Numbered from the stretch's first letter, positions 1 to 11,113 are shown. The stretch: 64,000 bases of DNA from AP-15 sp963818695 (GCA_963818695.1 CAWFTG010000001.1:496001-560000), one strand, 5' to 3'. The notes: generated by a model from the letters alone, not told the origin. Numbers and translations are program-made.

Positions 1-1
1 T

Positions 2-566
2 TTCGAGCGGTTCGGTCCGTTGCGTCTGGGCGAGGCGACAACCGTGCCGGAAGCATTGGCATTTTTCGAAGCGATGAAGGAGCTGCATTGTGCGTCATGG
101 GAGCGGCGCGGCAGGCCGCATTCCTTTTCCGGCGGGTTCTTCGAGCCGTTCCATCGGCTGCTCGATCGAGCGCAGCTTTGCCGAGGGCGGAACGCAGCTT
201 CTCAAAGCCTGCGCCGGCGACCGCGTCCTCGGCTATCTCTATAACTTTCGGTTAGGCAATCGCATCTATGCTTACCAAAGCGGGTTCGATGATGCCGACC
301 GCCGCGAGCGGCCTGGGATCGTCACGCACTTCCTGGCGATCCGCCACGCCTTCCGATCGGGCGCACGGGTGTATGATTTCATGGCCGGCCGCAACCGTTT
401 GAAAGAGAGTTTCGCGACCCGGTGCGAGCCGATGCTGTGGCAGGTCATCCAGCAGCCGCGCCTGGTGTTTCATGTGGAGCGGCTTGGCCGGCGCTTCAAA
501 CATGCCGTAGCGCCCGCCATTGCTATGTTCCTCTCCCACCCATCAAGGAGGGAAAAGGAGCATTAG
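2..566 (+). pseudogene. GNAT/FemAB-like acetyltransferase, partial and frameshifted
   Basis: This is the C-terminal part of a GNAT-type (BioF2/CelD-like) acyltransferase of the kind found in exopolysaccharide loci. The 5' end lies outside the window. Reading starts in frame 2 (FEAMKELHCASWERRG, then FEPFHRLL) and continues in frame 3 (IERSFAEGG, LGYLYNF, YAYQSGF, RVYDFMAGRNRLKESF). The switch is at about 165-172, where removing one base from ctgctcgatcgag restores a continuous HRLLIERSF. The family normally acts in the cytoplasm on sugar or lipid intermediates; the substrate here is unknown. It lies directly upstream of nucleotide-sugar genes on the same strand. It may be a true pseudogene or an intact gene with a one-base sequence error. 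Confidence 0.7.
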
Positions 567-701
567 GGGGACGGTGCGCAGGGGCTCGGGCGGGTTGGGA
601 AGGCGCGAAAAAGGGCTTGTTGGATGGGCGTTTAGACGGTACCGCAGCCATTCTTAATCGCCGTGCAGCCGTGAATTGGAGCGTCGAGCAAAAGGGACCT
701 C

Positions 702-1682
702 ATGTCGATCCTTGTCACCGGCGCTGCCGGGTTCATCGGGTTTCATGTCGCCAAGGCACTGCTCGAGCGGGGCGAGCGGGTATTGGGCATCGACAATCTC
801 AACGAATATTACGATGTGCGTCTCAAGGAGGCTCGGCTCGCCCGGCTGCGCGCCTTTCCCGGCTTTGCATTTGCCAAGCTGGATGTCGCCGACCGAGACG
901 GGGTGTTCACGATGGTCGAGCGGCACAAGGATCTGCGCAGCATCATCCATCTCGCGGCACAGGCGGGCGTCCGGTATTCGCTGGAAAACCCTTACGCCTA
1001 TGTCGATGCGAATGTCACCGGCACGCTGGTGATCTTGGAGGCGGCGCGGCGGATCGAGCATCTGACCGCAATCACCTATGCTTCCTCCTCCTCGGTCTAC
1101 GGCGCTAACCGCAAACAGCCTTTCAGCATCGATGATCGGGTCGATCAGCCGGTCTCGCTCTATGCCGCGACTAAACGTAGCTGCGAACTGATCGCGCACA
1201 CTTACGTCCACCTCTACGGTCTGCCAGCAACGGGGTTGCGGTTTTTTACCGTATATGGCCCATGGGGCCGTCCGGATATGGCGGCATTCCTGTTCACCCG
1301 GGCGATTCTCGCAGGCGAGCCGATAAAGGTGTTCAACGAAGGCAGGATGGCCCGCGATTTCACCTACATCGACGACATCGTCGCAGGTACGCTGGCAGCG
1401 CATGATCGCCCGCCGACGGCGGCCGAGGGAGTTCCTCACCGGATTTACAACCTCGGGAACCATAGGCCCGAACAACTCCTGGACTTTATCGCCGTCCTTG
1501 AGCGAGAGCTGGGCCGCACTGCAGAAAAGCAGTTCTTGCCGCTGCAGCCGGGCGATGTTCCGGAAAGCTTTGCGGATATCGAAGCCTCGCGCCGCGATCT
1601 CGGGTTCGAGCCTAACACCACGATCAAAGTCGGGCTCGCGCGATTTATTCAATGGTACAAGCAGTACTACCAGGTGAACTGA
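702..1682 (+). CDS. NAD-dependent epimerase, UDP-glucuronate 4-epimerase type
   Basis: This is an extended short-chain dehydrogenase of 326 residues. It has the N-terminal Rossmann motif VTGAAGFIGFHVAKALL, then DNLNEYYDVRLKEARL, which is typical of UDP-glucuronate/UDP-galacturonate 4-epimerases. The catalytic region has the SSSSVYG segment and a YAATK tyrosine/lysine pair. The late motif RDFTYIDDIV is the usual family signature. It probably interconverts UDP-glucuronate and UDP-galacturonate as a cytoplasmic precursor step for an acidic exopolysaccharide. The ATG at 702 follows an aaaggga ribosome-binding site. The next gene, 12 bases downstream, is a UDP-sugar dehydrogenase that would supply the uronic acid, so the pair is consistent with one pathway. 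The exact sugar specificity is inferred. Confidence 0.88.
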   Translation: MSILVTGAAGFIGFHVAKALLERGERVLGIDNLNEYYDVRLKEARLARLRAFPGFAFAKLDVADRDGVFTMVERHKDLRSIIHLAAQAGVRYSLENPYAYVDANVTGTLVILEAARRIEHLTAITYASSSSVYGANRKQPFSIDDRVDQPVSLYAATKRSCELIAHTYVHLYGLPATGLRFFTVYGPWGRPDMAAFLFTRAILAGEPIKVFNEGRMARDFTYIDDIVAGTLAAHDRPPTAAEGVPHRIYNLGNHRPEQLLDFIAVLERELGRTAEKQFLPLQPGDVPESFADIEASRRDLGFEPNTTIKVGLARFIQWYKQYYQVN

Positions 1683-1694
1683 TCGGTCCTTTTC

Positions 1695-2976
<1,282 letters not shown>

Positions 2977-3126
2977 GGCGCCCACGGCGAAGAGGCCTGC
3001 CGTTCTGAAATCACTCTGTCGCTGTCAAACAATGCCTTCGCGAACAGCCCTCGAAATGAACAACACTGTTCAGGGCGTTTTGACACCGGTCAACGATTGG
3101 GCTGCGCTGTCTACCGGCCGTGCGTC

Positions 3127-5655
3127 GTGAACCTCCAAACGCTGCTCTCGGCTCTAGCCCTTTTGGTCGGCGGTGCGGCCGCTGCGGACGAGCTCGTATC
3201 ATGGAAGTCACTGGAACGAAATCAACCTGCCGACTTCGCCTATCGCTTTGATACGGCCTTAACCGGACGCGGGTCTCTCGACATTGAATGGAGTGATGTC
3301 GTGGGACGCATGGTCGACCGACTCCGCATTCCCCTCGATCTCGCCAACGCCCCGCGAGTAGTTTTTTCTTTCGACCTCAGACGAGCCGCGACCACAGGAA
3401 ACCAACTCGTCGCGCATTTGTCGTTCGACGGTGTCGATCAGAGTGGCGGCAATCACCACTTGGAGAACGAAATATCGACCCCGTTCATCGTGCCGCCCGC
3501 AGACCATCCGTGGTCGGACTACCAAATCATCATGTGGCAAGGACAGACGCCGGCCGGTTACGCCACCTTAAAAAAGCTCGGGGTCACTGCCGGAATGGTG
3601 CAAGCCGACCATCCCAATGAAACGAGCACCTCAATGGTCAGCCTCGCCCGTCTGGTCGACGCCGATCTGCGCTGCTATCTCGAGAACATTGCGACAGATT
3701 TCTATTCTCCCTATCACAAGTGGTACGGTAGTCGTCCGGTAGATTGGCGATTTCTCGAAGCCAAACAGCGCCATTGGACGAACCCGGGCGACCGTGCCGC
3801 TTTTGTACGTGAGCCGAGCCTTTCCGATCCGGAATGGCTGAAAAAAATACACGACCGTCTGATCGGCAGCGTGCGGGCGCTGCATCCCTATCGGCCGCTG
3901 TACTACAGTCTCGGCGACGAAACCGGTATTGGCGACCTGGCGGCGTTCTGGGATTTCGACCTCTCCGATTTCTCTCTGGCCGCTATGCGCGAGTGGCTGA
4001 AAGATGAGTATGGCAGCCTGGCCGCACTCAATTACCAATGGGGTGCCGCGTTCAGCCTCTGGGACGAGGTCGTGCCGATGACGACCGACGACGCGATGAG
4101 GCGCTCCGACGAGAATTTTTCGGCATGGGCGGATTTTAAGGAGTGGATGGACGTCGCCTTCGCGCGCGCCCTCAAGAGCGGCAGCGACTCGGTTCACGCC
4201 GCCGATCCCGGCGCAGTATCGGCGATCGAAGGTGCCCAAATCCCAAGCTGGGGAGGCTACGATTATTCTCGTCTCGCAACCAGCGTCGACGCGATGGAGC
4301 TGTATGATTACGGCGAGAATATCGCGATGGCGCGCTCCTTCAATCCGGAACTAATTTTGCTTACCACGTCGTTCGGGAGCGGCCCGTCGGAGGCGCATCG
4401 GGTCTGGCGCGAGTTGCTCCGCGGAACCCGGGGTCTCCTACTGTGGGACGACAAGAGCGAGTTTGTCGGCAAGGACGGCAGTCTGGGCGACAGGGGACGC
4501 GCAGCAGCACCTTACTTCGGGGAGATAAGAAACGGTCTCGGCGCCCTGTTCATCAACAGTCGGCGCCACACGGACCCTATTGGCATCCTCTACTCGCCGG
4601 CGAGCAGGCGCGTGCAATGGCTGCTCGATCGAAGAGCCTCGACTGAGGAATGGAGCCGCCGCGGAGCGGCCACGGAGTATCAGGATGACGCGATCAGAAG
4701 GAGCACGCGGCAGTTTGCCGATGCGCTCGAGCACATCGGTCTGCAACATCGGTTTGTGTCATCCCAACAAGTCCGGCGAGGCGAGCTGCGTGGCGATTAT
4801 CGGGTCCTGATACTGCCGCACGCAATCGCGCTCGGGCCCAGCGAGGCCGCCGAGATCTGCGGCTTTGTCAAACGGGGCGGGGTGGTCATTGCCGATAGCG
4901 AGCCGGGCCAGTTTGACGAGCATGGCCGACGGCTCACCAAGCCCGCTTTGTCGGATATATTTAATGGTCCGGCTACCCGCTCTGCTGGCAGCTTTGCCTT
5001 CGGCAAGGGGAAAGCGGTTTACCTCGCCTCGGCTAATGGTCGTGACCGGCAGAATACCCAGCGGCTGTCGCGCATTCTCGACAATGCGGGTGTGAAGCCG
5101 CGCTTCCCCGTGCTGCGCATCGACGGACGACCGGCCAGCGATGTCGAGACCCGTGTTTTCAGGAATGGAGAGCTGACGATCGTGGCTCTTCAGCGCGATT
5201 ATCTCTCTATGCCCAACCCGGACAACCGCGAGACTGTGGTTCTGGCCTTGCCGCGGATGTTCAACGTCTATGATCTTCGCGCACGTCAGCTGCTCGGTAA
5301 TGCCGACCGGGTAAAGTTCGAGCTGGGTCCGGTTGAACCGGTTATCCTCAGTCTATCGGAGAAGCCGATCGCTCCGCCCTCGATCGCCGGGCCTCGCCGG
5401 GCACACCGCGGCGAAATTGCCGACTTCCAGATTCGATCAACCTCACCGGCGGAACATGGCGTCGTTCACCTCGATATTACCGACCCCGAGGGCAGCACGA
5501 TTGCGCATTATTCCGAAAATTTGCTCGTCCAAGGGGCGGTGGCGACCAAAGTCCTGCCTCTCGCCCTCAATGACAAAACCGGGGTCTGGACGCTCCGGGC
5601 CACAGATCTGCCGAGCGGCGGGACCGCGGCGGCGGAACTGCAGGTCGATCCCTGA
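3127..5655 (+). CDS. secreted GH42-like glycoside hydrolase
   Basis: This is a protein of about 842 residues that starts with a cleavable signal peptide (LLSALALLVGGAAAADE), which favours the GTG at 3127 over the ATG at 3097, although neither has a strong ribosome site. The central part resembles a GH42/GH-A TIM barrel (YYSLGDETGIGDLAAFWDF, then LKDEYGSLAALNYQWGA, as in beta-galactosidases). It is followed by a glutamine-amidotransferase-like domain (RVLILPHAIALGPSEAAEICGF) and C-terminal beta domains. The acid/base candidate is the Glu in GDETG. It probably trims or releases the polysaccharide made by the neighbouring genes in the periplasm or outside. The glycosyltransferase gene starts 27 bases downstream. 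The family call rests on motif recall only. Confidence 0.7.
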   Translation: MNLQTLLSALALLVGGAAAADELVSWKSLERNQPADFAYRFDTALTGRGSLDIEWSDVVGRMVDRLRIPLDLANAPRVVFSFDLRRAATTGNQLVAHLSFDGVDQSGGNHHLENEISTPFIVPPADHPWSDYQIIMWQGQTPAGYATLKKLGVTAGMVQADHPNETSTSMVSLARLVDADLRCYLENIATDFYSPYHKWYGSRPVDWRFLEAKQRHWTNPGDRAAFVREPSLSDPEWLKKIHDRLIGSVRALHPYRPLYYSLGDETGIGDLAAFWDFDLSDFSLAAMREWLKDEYGSLAALNYQWGAAFSLWDEVVPMTTDDAMRRSDENFSAWADFKEWMDVAFARALKSGSDSVHAADPGAVSAIEGAQIPSWGGYDYSRLATSVDAMELYDYGENIAMARSFNPELILLTTSFGSGPSEAHRVWRELLRGTRGLLLWDDKSEFVGKDGSLGDRGRAAAPYFGEIRNGLGALFINSRRHTDPIGILYSPASRRVQWLLDRRASTEEWSRRGAATEYQDDAIRRSTRQFADALEHIGLQHRFVSSQQVRRGELRGDYRVLILPHAIALGPSEAAEICGFVKRGGVVIADSEPGQFDEHGRRLTKPALSDIFNGPATRSAGSFAFGKGKAVYLASANGRDRQNTQRLSRILDNAGVKPRFPVLRIDGRPASDVETRVFRNGELTIVALQRDYLSMPNPDNRETVVLALPRMFNVYDLRARQLLGNADRVKFELGPVEPVILSLSEKPIAPPSIAGPRRAHRGEIADFQIRSTSPAEHGVVHLDITDPEGSTIAHYSENLLVQGAVATKVLPLALNDKTGVWTLRATDLPSGGTAAAELQVDP

Positions 5656-5681
5656 TCTGCCTGCCAAGGGGCAAGCCGTTC

Positions 5682-6914
5682 ATGCGAATTTTTTACATAT
5701 GCCGGCGCGTCCCGTTTCCACCGGACCGCGGCGACAAGATCGCCGCCTTCAACGCTATTCGTCACCTTTCTGCTCGGCACGAGGTGCATGTGTTCTGCCT
5801 CGGCGACGGCGTGCAGGATCTCGCGAATATTTCCGGCCTGCAAGCCTACGTAAGGAGCGTCACCGCCGCTCCAGTCGGCGAATTTACCATAAGGCTTCGC
5901 GCGCTCCAAGCGCTCTTTACCGGACAGCCGCTTTCAGTGGCGGCTTTGAACGAGATTAAGCTGCACGCCGCCATCCAGAAAGAATTCACTGAGCAGCGGC
6001 CCGACCTGATCATCGTATACAGCTGCAACATGGCGCAGTTTGCCGAGCACTTCTCCGATCTACCGCGGATCATGCATTTCGGCGATCTCAACTCGCTCAA
6101 ATGGCCACAATACGCGGAACGGTCGGGTACACCATTGAATTGGATTTACGCGCTCGAGGCACAGCGGCTTCTCGGCTACGAGCGGCACATTGCGCAGATT
6201 TTCTCGCATGCGCTGGTTCACACCGAAATCGAGAAACATGATTTCGAAAGACTGATACCGGGTGTTCAGGTGACTGTCGTCGGCAATGGCGTCGATCTCG
6301 ATTACTTCCGGTCGGCAGGCGAGGCCAAGCAACCGGCATCAATGGTTTTTACCGGGGTCATGGATTACCGCCCGAACATCGATGCCGTCGTCTGGTTCTG
6401 CAACGAGATCCTGCCGATGATTCAGACGGAAATTCCGGGGGCGAATTTCACGATTTGCGGCAGCCGACCTGCCCCGGCGGTGCGCCGCTTGGCTAAACGC
6501 CGCGGCATAATGGTGACCGGCTGGGTTGCGGACGCACGCCCCTACCTCGATCGAGCCGAGGTCTTCGTCGCGCCGTTGCGAATCGCGCGCGGCGTGCAGA
6601 ACAAGCTGCTCGAGGCGCTCGCCATGGGTTTGCCTTCCGTCGCTTCGACGGCCGCCCTGAGCGGCACGGTAGTCGCCGACGGGCAAGGCATTCTGGCGAC
6701 AGACGAGCCGATTGAATTTGCCCGGTACGTCATCGATTTGCTGCGAGACGGCGCGCGGCGGGCGGAGATGGCGCGCCGGGCCCGTGCAGTGGTGGAGGCG
6801 AATTACCGCTGGGAGGTGCAGTTGGCGCGCCTCGATGAGGTTATCGCCGCGGCGGTATCCCGGCCACTGCCGCCGAGGGTGGCGGGCGTCGACGGGGAGA
6901 CGATCACGGTGTGA
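5682..6914 (+). CDS. PEP-CTERM/XrtA-system glycosyltransferase (TIGR03087 type)
   Basis: This is a 410-residue GT-B glycosyltransferase of family 4 style. It opens with FYICRRVPFPPDRGDKIAAF, the characteristic N-terminus of the TIGR03087 family that accompanies exosortase A loci. The C-terminal half has the donor-binding region: VVGNGVDLDYF, FTGVMDYRPNIDAVVWF, then NKLLEALAMGLPSVAST, which carries the E-x7-E-like segment. It probably adds a sugar to a lipid-linked exopolysaccharide intermediate at the inner membrane face. The ATG at 5682 lies 27 bases after the hydrolase. The PEP-CTERM-like protein at 11300 in the same region supports the system assignment. The exosortase itself is not in the window. 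Confidence 0.85.
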   Translation: MRIFYICRRVPFPPDRGDKIAAFNAIRHLSARHEVHVFCLGDGVQDLANISGLQAYVRSVTAAPVGEFTIRLRALQALFTGQPLSVAALNEIKLHAAIQKEFTEQRPDLIIVYSCNMAQFAEHFSDLPRIMHFGDLNSLKWPQYAERSGTPLNWIYALEAQRLLGYERHIAQIFSHALVHTEIEKHDFERLIPGVQVTVVGNGVDLDYFRSAGEAKQPASMVFTGVMDYRPNIDAVVWFCNEILPMIQTEIPGANFTICGSRPAPAVRRLAKRRGIMVTGWVADARPYLDRAEVFVAPLRIARGVQNKLLEALAMGLPSVASTAALSGTVVADGQGILATDEPIEFARYVIDLLRDGARRAEMARRARAVVEANYRWEVQLARLDEVIAAAVSRPLPPRVAGVDGETITV

Positions 6915-7080
6915 GGTCCATCCGGCCCGCGGCGGCCGATGCAGCGGCAGGGCCGGTCCCATCAAATCACAAATGGTCTCACCAAATACATGAGCCGCGC
7001 GCGCGAAGCGACTTGACGCGGGTGTCCTCAGGACTACGCTGCTTGAATAGCGCTGAAATCTGGGGGGACGCTGGGAGGCT

Positions 7081-8853
7081 GTGGCAGATTCCAGAGTAGA
7101 GCACAGGTTTGCCGTCATTATGTGCGCGGATGTCGTCGGCTACTCCCGGTTGATGGGTCTCGACGAGGAGGGCACACTGGCGGCGCTCAGAACGGTGCGC
7201 CACGACCTCGTCGACCCGGCTATCGCCAAGCACGGAGGCCGCATCGTGCGTACGATGGGCGACGGCCTGCTGGTCGAGTTCAACAGCGTCGTCGATGCGG
7301 TGCGCTGCGCGATCGCGATCCAACGGGCGATGCCGGAGCGCAGTGCCGATACGCCGGTCGACCGGCGCCTCCAGTTTCGCTTCGCGATCAACATGGGCGA
7401 TGTGGTCTCGGATGGCGACCTGATCTACGGCGACGGTGTCGCCGTCGCATCGCGGATGGAGGCGTTGGCCGAACCGGGCGGGGTCAACGTCAGCCGCGCG
7501 GTGCGCGATCAGGTTCGCGATCGCCTGCCGATCGTATTTGAGGATTGTGGCCAGCACGAGGTCAAGAACATCAACCGCCCGGTGCGCGTCTTCCGCGTCG
7601 TGCTCGAAGAAAGACCTGCCGCGCGGGCCAGTGCCGGCCGCCGCAAAGCCGCCGCGCCAATCGAGCGGCCGGCGCTCGCGGTGCTGCCGTTTCAAAACCT
7701 CGGCGGCGACGCTGAGACCGAGTTCTTTCTCGACAGCGTGGCCGAGGATTTGATCACCGAATTGGCGCGTGCGCGGTGGTTTTCGATCGTCGCCCGCAAC
7801 ACCAGCTTCAGCTATAAGGGGAAAGGCGCCGATTCGAAGCAGGTCGCGCGTGAGCTCGGCGTGCGGTATGTGGTCGAGGGCAGCCTGCGTAAGGCAGGCA
7901 ACCGGGTCCGCATCTCTTGCCAGCTCGTCGAGGCGGCGAGCGGCCAGCATCTGTGGGCCGAGCGGTTCGACGGCACGCTCGAAGACACGTTCGATCTGCA
8001 GGATAGGATCACCGAAAGCCTGATCGGCTCGGTCGGGCCGGTGCTGCGCGAGGCTGAGATCGAGCGGGCGCGGCGCAAGCCCGAGGCAAACCAGGACGCC
8101 TACGATCTCACCTTGCGGGCCTTCCCTCCGACCTTCTCCGAAACCGCGGAAGACAACGCCGAGGCGTTGCGGTTGTTGACCGAGGCGCTGGAGGCGGATC
8201 CCGCCTTCGCGATGGCCAATGCGCTCGCCGCGAGGTGCTACCAGCAGCGCTATCTGATGGATTGGCCGGGCGCGCAGCCCGATGACCGGGAGGCTGCAAG
8301 CCGGATGGCGCGGGTCGCGATCGACGAAGGAGCCGACGCACCGCTCGCCCTCGCGCTGGGCGGCTCGGTGTACGCCAGCTTGACCCGCGATCACGATTTT
8401 GCGCTCGCGGCCGTCGACCGGGCCATGATGATCAATGCCAACGTCGCCGCGGTTCTCGGCTTCGATGCCCTGACGAGATGCGTTTGCGGTTCCTACAACG
8501 CCGCCATCGAGCACGCCGAAAAGGCACTGCAGCTGAGCCCGTTGGAGCCGCTCGTCTATCACGCGACGTTTGCGCTCGCGTTGGCTTGTCTCCTCTCCGG
8601 CCGTGCCGAGGAAGCTGTCGCGCATGCCCGCAAGACCATCGAAGGCAACCGCAACTTCGGCCTTCCCTATTGTGTCCTCGCATTGGCCTCCGCCAGGCTT
8701 GGCCGTCCCGACGACGCGACCGATGCGGTGCGCCAGCTGGTCCGCGTCGCACCGCAATTTCGCCTTGGCTCGTTGCGCAGGATCCGCTTGGCCGACGCGG
8801 CGCGCCTCCAATCCGACCTCGAATTGCTTCGCGACGCGCAATTCCCCACGTAA
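7081..8853 (+). CDS. adenylate/guanylate cyclase with TolB-like and TPR regions
   Basis: This is a 590-residue protein with an N-terminal class III cyclase domain (about 8-180), a TolB/FlgO-like middle domain (about 195-330, LAVLPFQNLGGDAETEFFLD) and a C-terminal TPR-like helical part. Both metal-binding aspartates are present: D17 in MCADVVGYSRL and D61 in MGDGLLVEF. It should therefore be able to make cAMP or cGMP from the triphosphate. There is no signal peptide or clear membrane span. The start is a GTG at 7081, with a weak upstream ribosome site. It lies 167 bases after the glycosyltransferase gene, in the same orientation. Soil alphaproteobacteria often carry many paralogues of this architecture. 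The signal it senses is unknown. Confidence 0.88.
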   Translation: MADSRVEHRFAVIMCADVVGYSRLMGLDEEGTLAALRTVRHDLVDPAIAKHGGRIVRTMGDGLLVEFNSVVDAVRCAIAIQRAMPERSADTPVDRRLQFRFAINMGDVVSDGDLIYGDGVAVASRMEALAEPGGVNVSRAVRDQVRDRLPIVFEDCGQHEVKNINRPVRVFRVVLEERPAARASAGRRKAAAPIERPALAVLPFQNLGGDAETEFFLDSVAEDLITELARARWFSIVARNTSFSYKGKGADSKQVARELGVRYVVEGSLRKAGNRVRISCQLVEAASGQHLWAERFDGTLEDTFDLQDRITESLIGSVGPVLREAEIERARRKPEANQDAYDLTLRAFPPTFSETAEDNAEALRLLTEALEADPAFAMANALAARCYQQRYLMDWPGAQPDDREAASRMARVAIDEGADAPLALALGGSVYASLTRDHDFALAAVDRAMMINANVAAVLGFDALTRCVCGSYNAAIEHAEKALQLSPLEPLVYHATFALALACLLSGRAEEAVAHARKTIEGNRNFGLPYCVLALASARLGRPDDATDAVRQLVRVAPQFRLGSLRRIRLADAARLQSDLELLRDAQFPT

Positions 8854-9250
8854 AGCGCGGCTCGGTCGTGACGAGCCCCTCGATCCCACCTGATCAACCT
8901 GATAGTTCAGGGTGAGAACAGGTCGGAATCCGGTCCCGTGACGGAAATCCTCGCCTTTCGAATGGCTGCGGCGAAATAACAGGAAGAGGCCTGCGGTCCC
9001 CGCCGCCCGTCACCCTCTTCTCCCGAAGGGCAGAGAAGGGCTCGTGCCTGCGTTTTCGCGGAATTATGACTATGAGCCGAACCCCGTTCGAACGGCTCGA
9101 TTTTTTGGTCAGGCTCTGAGCTATAGAGGCCGACTGCATCGCGTGCTCCGTCATAACCCAAAACGATACTGCGCCTTTGCGGCAATTTTCGGGTCGGCCG
9201 CCGTTCCCTTTGGTTGCGGCGAGATTCGCACTGAGGCCGGAAAAATCGCG

Positions 9251-9272
9251 CGAGTGTGAGCTGGTTCACTTA
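9251..9272. promoter_or_regulatory. CRP-like site upstream of the cyclase-like gene
   Basis: The imperfect palindrome AGTGTGAGCTGGTTCACTTA has the CRP/FNR-type spacing TGTGA-N6-TCAC(t). It shares 16 of 17 bases (AGTGTGARCTGGTTCAC) with the perfect palindrome at 13814-13835. It lies about 50 bases before the start at 9320. The rest of the gap 8854-9319 contains only unconvincing short frames and no gene that I can support. Confidence 0.5.
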
Positions 9273-9319
9273 TATTCGGCGAGACGCGGAACACTTTAAC
9301 CGCATCTTAAGAAAAAAAG

Positions 9320-11113
9320 GTGCACAGCGCCGTGTTGGACGAAGCGCGACAGCGGGTAACCCGCCGGCTGGCGGCGATCCTGGTAGCCGGCTACAGCCGC
9401 TTGCTCCCTGGCGACGAGAAGGAGAACTTTGCCGAGCTGAGAGCGCTTCTGACCGGGGTCATCGAACCGCAAATCGGCGAATTCGGCGGAAACATCTTCA
9501 AGGAGACGGGCGAATTAGTCCTCGCTGATTTCGATAACGTCGTCGGCGCGGCGCGCTGTGCGGCCGCTATGCGCGATGCAGTCGCACAAACGAACCAGAC
9601 GCTGCCGGAAGAACAGCGTATTGCTATGCGGATCGGGATCAATTTCGGCGACATCATCGCCGAGGAAGGCGACATCTTCGGCGACGGCGTCAACATTGCG
9701 GCGCGGGTCGAGGCGCTGGCCAAGCCCGGTAGTGTGTACGTCTCGGAGATCGTCCACCAACAGGTCGCGAGCAGAGTCGATTTCGATTTCGAGGATCTCG
9801 GTCCTCAGAGCCTCAAGAACATTGCAAGACCAATCAGGGTCTATCGCATGGCCGGCGAGATGGCCGCGCTATCTGAAGACCTTGTCGCCGCCGCCACGCT
9901 CGCGGCGCACGCGCCGGATTTCGACGATTGGCGCGCCATTGCGGTGTTACCGTTCGCCAATTTCAGCGGCGACCCCGAGCAGGAGTTCTTCGCCGACGGC
10001 ATCACCGAGGACATCATCTCGATGCTCGCCGGCTGGCGCGCCTTTCCGGTGATCGCCCGCAACTCGACCTTCACCTATAAGGGCAAGGCCGTCGACATCA
10101 AGAAGGTCGGCGAGGAATTGGGCGTGCGCTATGTCCTCGAAGGCAGCGTGCGCAAATCAGGCCGCCGGGTCCGCGTCACGATGCAGTTGATCCGGGCCGA
10201 CACGAACCATCACATCATGGCCGAGAGGTATGACCGCGACCTCACCGATTTGTTCGATCTGCAGGACGAGATAGCCCATACGATCGCCGGCGCTATAGAG
10301 CCGGAACTCCTCAAATTCGAGCGTGAGCGCATCGCCGAGCGGCCGCCGCGGAGCGAAGACGCCTACGAACTCCACCAGCGCGGCGTGTGGCACCATTACC
10401 GGCAAAACAAGGCGGACAACATCGAGGCGCAAGCCTATTTCCGGCGCGCGCTGGCGACCGATGCGCAATATCCGCAGGCCACTGCGGCGCTCTCGATCGC
10501 GCTATCCAGCGCGGCCATGATCGGGTGGGCGGATAATCCCAACGCCCGCTTCGAAGAGGCGTACGAGCTCGCGCAAAAGGCCGTTAGCCTCGACCCGCGC
10601 TACCCCAACGCCCACTTTGCTCTTGGTCTGGCGTGCATGTGGACGCGCCGTTCCGTACGCGGGATCGCGGCGTTCGAGGAGGCGATCAAGCTTAACCCGA
10701 GCTTTGCCGCCGCCCACGTTCTGCTCGGACAGATGTACCTCTACGCCGGGCGGCGGGAAGAGGCGATCGAGCGGGCCGAAAAGGGCATCCGCCTCAGCCC
10801 CAGCGATCCGCGCCTGTTCATTTGGCTTGTGGCGCCGGCCGGGGCGCACTACCAGATGCGGCACTATGCGGAGGCGATCGAAGCCGGGCGACGCTCGTGG
10901 TCGCTCAACCGGAACTGGCCGCATGGCCTGCGCTATGTCGTCGCCGGGCTTGCCCAGCTCAACAGAATTGCGGAGGCGCAGGCAGCACTTGCCGAGCTCA
11001 GGCTCATGGACGCGAACCTGGAATTTACCGCAAGCGTCTTGCGGCGAAATTGGCCTGATCCGGCTGATGTCGATCATCTTCTGGACGGACTGCGCAAGGC
11101 TGGCTTTGAATGA
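9320..11113 (+). CDS. cyclase-homology/TolB/TPR protein lacking metal ligands
   Basis: This is a 597-residue paralogue of the gene at 7081 with the same order of parts: cyclase homology domain (about 14-175), TolB-like domain (IAVLPFANFSGDPEQEFFAD, about 210-330) and TPR repeats (about 350-590). The cyclase domain is damaged at both catalytic metal sites. The first motif reads LAAILVAGYSRLL, about three residues shorter than the usual LAAILAADVxGYSRL, so the first Asp is gone. The second reads TGELVLADF, with Glu65 where GDG would give Asp. Catalysis is therefore unlikely, while the fold (GDGVNIAARVEALA) is kept. It may act as a nucleotide sensor or scaffold. The GTG start at 9320 has no strong ribosome site. 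A CRP-like box lies upstream. Confidence 0.85.
   Translation: MHSAVLDEARQRVTRRLAAILVAGYSRLLPGDEKENFAELRALLTGVIEPQIGEFGGNIFKETGELVLADFDNVVGAARCAAAMRDAVAQTNQTLPEEQRIAMRIGINFGDIIAEEGDIFGDGVNIAARVEALAKPGSVYVSEIVHQQVASRVDFDFEDLGPQSLKNIARPIRVYRMAGEMAALSEDLVAAATLAAHAPDFDDWRAIAVLPFANFSGDPEQEFFADGITEDIISMLAGWRAFPVIARNSTFTYKGKAVDIKKVGEELGVRYVLEGSVRKSGRRVRVTMQLIRADTNHHIMAERYDRDLTDLFDLQDEIAHTIAGAIEPELLKFERERIAERPPRSEDAYELHQRGVWHHYRQNKADNIEAQAYFRRALATDAQYPQATAALSIALSSAAMIGWADNPNARFEEAYELAQKAVSLDPRYPNAHFALGLACMWTRRSVRGIAAFEEAIKLNPSFAAAHVLLGQMYLYAGRREEAIERAEKGIRLSPSDPRLFIWLVAPAGAHYQMRHYAEAIEAGRRSWSLNRNWPHGLRYVVAGLAQLNRIAEAQAALAELRLMDANLEFTASVLRRNWPDPADVDHLLDGLRKAGFE

Noticed and set aside
654..1652. Long minus-strand open frame opposite the epimerase gene
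   Set aside because: It is a shadow of a strong plus-strand gene in GC-rich DNA; its text has no family motif.
6218..6234. GCTGGTTCACAC inside the glycosyltransferase as a third CRP-like site
   Set aside because: Only one half-site is present and it is in a coding region.
6979..8889. 636-codon minus-strand frame opposite the first cyclase gene
   Set aside because: The plus strand has a complete cyclase/TolB/TPR protein; the minus text is Arg/Gln/Ala-rich without motifs.
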